Program-made: the position numbers and the translations under genes | Assembly (NCBI GenBank): GCA_028683955.1 | Contig: JAQUGR010000001.1 | Span: forward strand, 124,001 to 188,000 | Origin: Bacillota bacterium | GTDB lineage: Bacteria > Bacillota > TC1 | Reading direction: 5' to 3' | Length of the DNA: 64,000 nucleotides | Notes under the pieces: model-generated | The model's input: only the letters and a program-made list of their open reading frames with translations | The model's database searches: none | Told to the model about the DNA's origin: nothing | In this document: one piece after another, positions 62,636-64,000 of the stretch | How positions within the stretch are numbered: the first letter of the stretch is position 1 | How the letters are laid out: every line of letters starts with the position of its first letter

Positions 62636-63943
62636 ATGTTAATTATTGTAAAAGGTAAATATGTTTTAACAAGTGAAGGTTTAAAAAATGACTACGCTGT
62701 AGTTGTTGAAGATGGAATTATTAAAGAAATTCTACCTTCAAGTCAACTTAAGAACATTGAAGGTGTTGAAGTTGTAAATGTCAAAAATGGTATTGTAACT
62801 CCTGGTTTTATAAATGCCCATACACATATGTATGGAACAGTTGCGCATGGAATTCATACAGAAAAAGTAATTAAAGATTTTACTGATTTTCTAGAAATAT
62901 TTTGGTGGCCAATGGTTGAAGATCAAATTGATAGTGAATTAATAAAAGCAACAACTGCTTGGGCTTGTGTGGAATCAATAGATTCAGGTGTAACTACAAT
63001 TGTTGATACATTAGAAGCACCTAATTCCTTAATGGGATGCTTAAATACCGAAAAAGAAGTGATTAATAAGTTTGGATTAAGAGCGTATTTATCATTTGAA
63101 GCAAGTCAAAGAAAAGATGAAGAAAATTCTTTAAAAGGCTTAGATGAAAATTATAGATTTGCTATAGATAATAAAGGAAATGAATTGATTAAAGGTTTTA
63201 TGTCTATACATACATTATTCACATGTGATAAAGAATATATTATGAAAGCTAAGAAAATGTCAGATGAAGCAGGATGTTTTTTCCATATGCATCTTTCTGA
63301 AAGCATATATGAGCCAACATGGTCACTAAATAAATATGGGAAAAGACCTGTTGAAGTATATGATGAACTTGGAATACTAGATAATAATATACTTGCATCA
63401 CAAGTTGTACAAATGTCAGAAAAAGAAAAAGAAATACTTCTAAATAAAAATGTCAATATGATTCATATGCCTTTATCTAATTGCGAAGTTGGTGGCGGTA
63501 TTGCCCCTTATCCAGATTTTATAGAAAAAAATGGAAATGTGGGACTTGGATCTGATGGTTATATAAATAACTTTTTTGAAATAATGAGAGGAGCATTCTT
63601 GATACATAAAGCTTTTAGACAAGATCCTCAAGTTATGAAAGGAAAAGAAGTCTTTGATATGGCAACAGTAAGTGGTGCTAAATCAATTGGCCGAAATGAC
63701 TTAGGGAAAATTGAAGTTGGTGCTAAGGCTGATTTAATTACAATAGAATTAGATACACCTACTCCAATAAATGAATACAATCTTTATGATCAACTTATTT
63801 TATTCAGAAATCCACATAATGTAAGCAATGTATTGGTAAATGGTATTCTTTTGAAAAAAGATGGTAAATTACTTAATATTGATGTTGAAAAGATAAAAAA
63901 AGATTTAAGAGATGTTACACAAAAACTTTGGGATAAACAATAG
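62636..63943 (+). CDS. Amidohydrolase of the SsnA/MtaD/TRZ-ATZ deaminase group
   Basis: A 435-residue metal-dependent hydrolase. The N-terminal beta part leads to the metal motif FINAHTHMYG (residues about 60-69), then MSIHTLFTC, the metal histidine in FFHMHLSES, the MIHMPLSNCEVGGG segment and the metal aspartate in GLGSDGYINN; a C-terminal beta part closes the fold. Relatives deaminate guanine, methylthioadenosine, adenosylhomocysteine or triazines; the substrate cannot be told here. A tandem RNA upstream suggests ligand control. In glycine-reducing clostridia, purine breakdown yields glycine, which makes a purine-like substrate attractive but unproved. Confidence 0.85.
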   Translation: MLIIVKGKYVLTSEGLKNDYAVVVEDGIIKEILPSSQLKNIEGVEVVNVKNGIVTPGFINAHTHMYGTVAHGIHTEKVIKDFTDFLEIFWWPMVEDQIDSELIKATTAWACVESIDSGVTTIVDTLEAPNSLMGCLNTEKEVINKFGLRAYLSFEASQRKDEENSLKGLDENYRFAIDNKGNELIKGFMSIHTLFTCDKEYIMKAKKMSDEAGCFFHMHLSESIYEPTWSLNKYGKRPVEVYDELGILDNNILASQVVQMSEKEKEILLNKNVNMIHMPLSNCEVGGGIAPYPDFIEKNGNVGLGSDGYINNFFEIMRGAFLIHKAFRQDPQVMKGKEVFDMATVSGAKSIGRNDLGKIEVGAKADLITIELDTPTPINEYNLYDQLILFRNPHNVSNVLVNGILLKKDGKLLNIDVEKIKKDLRDVTQKLWDKQ

Positions 63944-63960
63944 CTAAACAGAAAGGTATG

Positions 63961-64000
63961 ATGAAGATGTCATTATTTGAACATAACAATAACAAATATA
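63961..64000 (+). CDS. Start of a gene cut by the window end
   Basis: GAAAGG (63951-63956) is followed by in-frame ATG codons at 63958, 63961 and 63967, and the frame stays open to the end (reading MSLFEHNNNKY from 63967). It is 15-25 bases after the amidohydrolase and so is probably in its operon. Too little is visible to name it. Confidence 0.5.
   Translation, partial: MKMSLFEHNNNKY

Noticed and set aside
1-64000. tRNA genes, CRISPR arrays, insertion sequences, prophage or integrase genes
   Set aside because: Reading both strands showed no cloverleaf, regularly spaced repeat, transposase or integrase, so none is reported.

Overview
The window looks like the chromosome of a low-GC anaerobic Firmicute, probably a Clostridia or Tissierellia amino-acid fermenter. 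The evidence is a complete selenocysteine-containing glycine reductase operon (grdX-E-A-B-C-D), a T-box ahead of a trp operon, a cobalamin riboswitch, rubrerythrin and two-iron superoxide reductase, strong Shine-Dalgarno sites and uniformly AT-rich coding sequence. I saw no tRNA, rRNA, insertion sequence, prophage or CRISPR array.

Layout. 1-2.1 kb: end of an unknown gene, then a convergent beta-eliminating lyase that resembles tyrosine phenol-lyase more than tryptophanase. 2.3-3.8 kb: a small zinc-ribbon gene whose ribosome site can be masked by its own leader, then a cobalamin riboswitch driving a DUF4430 protein and an ECF-type membrane protein. 3.9-6.7 kb: OsmC protein; TetR regulator with SulP anion transporter. 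6.8-13.5 kb: tryptophan T-box and trpE-trpGD-trpC-trpF-trpB-trpA. 13.6-18.7 kb: folP, phosphohexomutase, two unknowns, comF, hpf. 18.8-25.8 kb: citrate synthase, thioredoxin, CPBP protein, lipid glycosyltransferase, two tandem antiporters, PspC protein, rubrerythrin. 25.8-28.6 kb (minus): aconitase and a nitrilase-family amidase. 28.7-39.6 kb: trmL, phosphodiesterase, dnaE, coaD, pyk, a truncated SARP-type regulator, serine acetyltransferase, sugar transferase. 39.7-44.5 kb: ridA and serine synthesis (class-V aminotransferase, serA, DUF1015), then perR and superoxide reductase. 44.7-53.5 kb: cardiolipin synthase, prepilin-peptidase-like protein, a degenerate secretion-ATPase-like protein, an Xre regulator, an ATPase/helical-protein pair, a zinc-ribbon membrane protein, DUF4914 protein, plsY. 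53.5-61.5 kb: glycine reductase operon and glyA. 61.6-64 kb: two small membrane proteins, a tandem structured RNA, and an amidohydrolase.

How the genes fit together. Serine synthesis, GlyA and glycine reductase form a serine-glycine-acetyl phosphate axis. Citrate synthase and aconitase give the first steps toward glutamate, while CysE takes serine toward cysteine. PerR boxes tie rubrerythrin and superoxide reductase into one peroxide response.

The strongest candidate for something undescribed is the non-coding stretch at about 62346-62550. It holds two copies of a covarying hairpin, each followed by an intrinsic terminator whose 5' arm can pair with the hairpin loop. This looks like a tandem regulatory RNA ahead of a purine-deaminase-like amidohydrolase. 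Other items worth a second look are the riboswitch-controlled DUF4430/ECF pair, the lyase lacking a conserved cofactor-site arginine, the P-loop-less SARP regulator, the degenerate secretion ATPase beside a prepilin peptidase, and a pair of perfect inverted DnaA boxes far from any replication gene.
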